Positions 63,258-64,000 of a stretch of 64,000 bases of DNA are shown here, piece after piece; the first letter of the stretch is position 1, and each line of letters opens with the position of its first letter. The position numbers and the translations under genes are program-made. The stretch lies in assembly GCF_005503015.1 (NCBI RefSeq), contig NZ_SCOL01000001.1, forward strand, positions 124,001 through 188,000, in the 5' to 3' direction. Below the pieces are notes generated by a model that saw only the letters and a list, made by a program, of their open reading frames with translations, was not told the origin of the DNA and searched no databases. The DNA is from Bacillus sp. E(2018) (GTDB taxonomy: Bacteria > Bacillota > Bacilli > Bacillales > Fictibacillaceae).

Positions 63258-64000
63258 ATGATATATGATCATTTAGTCGTACGTTATGGTGAACTATCAT
63301 TGAAAGGGAAAAATAGAAGACATTTCGAATCACAGCTTTTTGAAACGGTAAAAAGAAAAATGCGACCGTTTCAAGGGCTGAATATGGCAAAACATTTCGA
63401 CCGAATCGTCATTGAATTAAACGGACAATCTTACGAGCCTATCGTCAAATCACTACAAGATATTTTCGGCATCCACTCGATCAGTTTAGCTGTTAGAGCT
63501 GAAAACGATTTAGAAGCGATTCAGAAAGCAGCTCTAATCGCTCTTAATGAAGCGATTGAAGGAAAAAAGACGTTTAAAGTTACAGGTAAGCGATCATTAA
63601 AGTCCTTCCCAGTTAACTCCATGCAGCTTAATCAAGAAGTTGGAGGATACCTTTTAAGAAACACAGAAGGCTTAACGGTAGATGTTCATAATCCAAATGT
63701 AAACGTCAAAGTGGAAGTAAAAGATACAGGAACTTACATCAGCTCAAAATCGTTTGAAGGTGCTGGTGGTCTTCCGATCGGAGTTGGTGGTAAAGCCATG
63801 CTTATGCTTTCAGGAGGAATCGACAGTCCGGTAGCGGGTTATTTGACGATGAAGCGCGGAGTTCGAATTGAAGGGGTTCATTTCCATAGTCCGCCTTTTA
63901 CAAGTGAAAGAGCGAAGCAAAAGGTTGTTGATCTCACGCAAGAGCTTACTCGCTATAGCGGAGGCAAGATCAAGCTTCATGTTGTTCCTTTTACAAAAAT
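63258..64000 (+). CDS. thiI: tRNA 4-thiouridine synthase ThiI (3' partial)
   Basis: Sulfurtransferase for 4-thiouridine at tRNA position 8 and for thiamine synthesis; the first 247 codons are in the window. The start MIYDHLVVRYGELSLKGKNR leads into a THUMP domain (FKVTGKRSLKSFPVNSMQLN), then the PP-loop LSGGIDSPVAGYL. The rest, with the active-site Cys loop, is beyond the right edge. GAGGT lies 8 bases upstream of the ATG at 63258; the ATG at 63252 overlaps the nifS stop and has no room for it. Confidence 0.95.
   Translation, partial: MIYDHLVVRYGELSLKGKNRRHFESQLFETVKRKMRPFQGLNMAKHFDRIVIELNGQSYEPIVKSLQDIFGIHSISLAVRAENDLEAIQKAALIALNEAIEGKKTFKVTGKRSLKSFPVNSMQLNQEVGGYLLRNTEGLTVDVHNPNVNVKVEVKDTGTYISSKSFEGAGGLPIGVGGKAMLMLSGGIDSPVAGYLTMKRGVRIEGVHFHSPPFTSERAKQKVVDLTQELTRYSGGKIKLHVVPFTK

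Overview
The window is chromosomal DNA of a low-to-moderate G+C, spore-forming Bacillaceae bacterium. Gene order follows the Bacillus subtilis ytgP-ytlPQR-amyX-ytmP-trmB-ytnP-ytoP-ytpPQ-sftA-murC-ytxGHJ-aroA-ccpA-acuCBA-acsA-tyrS-rpsD-ytsP-refZ-hisJ-ezrA-nifS-thiI segment almost step for step. Cse60, RefZ and SftA point to endospore formation. Several differences argue for a relative (for example Fictibacillus or a similar genus, which is my guess) rather than B. subtilis itself: queuosine genes and a nicotinate phosphoribosyltransferase are inserted, and ytpR and motPS are missing. I see no rRNA, tRNA, prophage, IS element or CRISPR array.

Layout. 1-9.2 kb: the end of a YhfK-like reductase, cse60, a YtfP flavoprotein, the lipid II flippase MurJ, a DUF6884 protein, the pseudouridine synthase YtzG, a PRC-barrel protein, the small regulator YtzE, an unassigned structured RNA on the minus strand, a K+ channel and the dipeptidase PepV. 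9.2-20 kb: an MFS transporter, the cysteine-synthase-like YtkP, ThpR, YtlQ, lipid kinase YtlR, pullulanase AmyX, YtmP, YtzH, TrmB, YtnP and a membrane-anchored unknown. 20-30.5 kb: YtzB, a preQ1-riboswitch-controlled queDEC operon, YtoP, a DUF84 protein, MltG, a large chemoreceptor, a PTS-type IIC membrane protein, YtpP, QueF and YtpQ. 30.6-44.5 kb: SftA, nicotinate phosphoribosyltransferase, MurC, an M29 aminopeptidase, the ytxGHJ stress genes behind a SigB-type promoter, an FtsA-like ATPase with a long unknown tail, AroA, CcpA and MtnN. 44.7-64 kb: acuCBA divergent from acsA with a CcpA site between them, a class A PBP, T-box-controlled tyrS, an aldo/keto reductase, a soluble PAS chemoreceptor, autoregulated rpsD, methionine gamma-lyase, YtsP, RefZ, HisJ, EzrA, NifS and the start of ThiI.

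How the genes work together. MurJ, MurC, MltG and the class A PBP act in cell-wall synthesis; SftA, EzrA, RefZ and perhaps the FtsA-like ATPase act at division. QueD, QueE, QueC and QueF complete the route from carboxy-tetrahydropterin to preQ1, with QueF standing alone about 6.6 kb from the others. CcpA sits near its probable target, the acu/acs acetate-utilisation cluster. NifS and ThiI form the sulfur relay for tRNA 4-thiouridine and thiamine.

The least explained items are the promoter-plus-terminator RNA at about 6413-6591, a 20-base-period ATATCGGC array at 33492-33580, two copies of an interspersed palindromic element, two genes whose ribosome-binding sites lie inside terminator-like hairpins, and the 330-residue C-terminal tail of the FtsA-like protein. 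No complete novel multi-gene system was found; the structured RNA is the best candidate for something undescribed.
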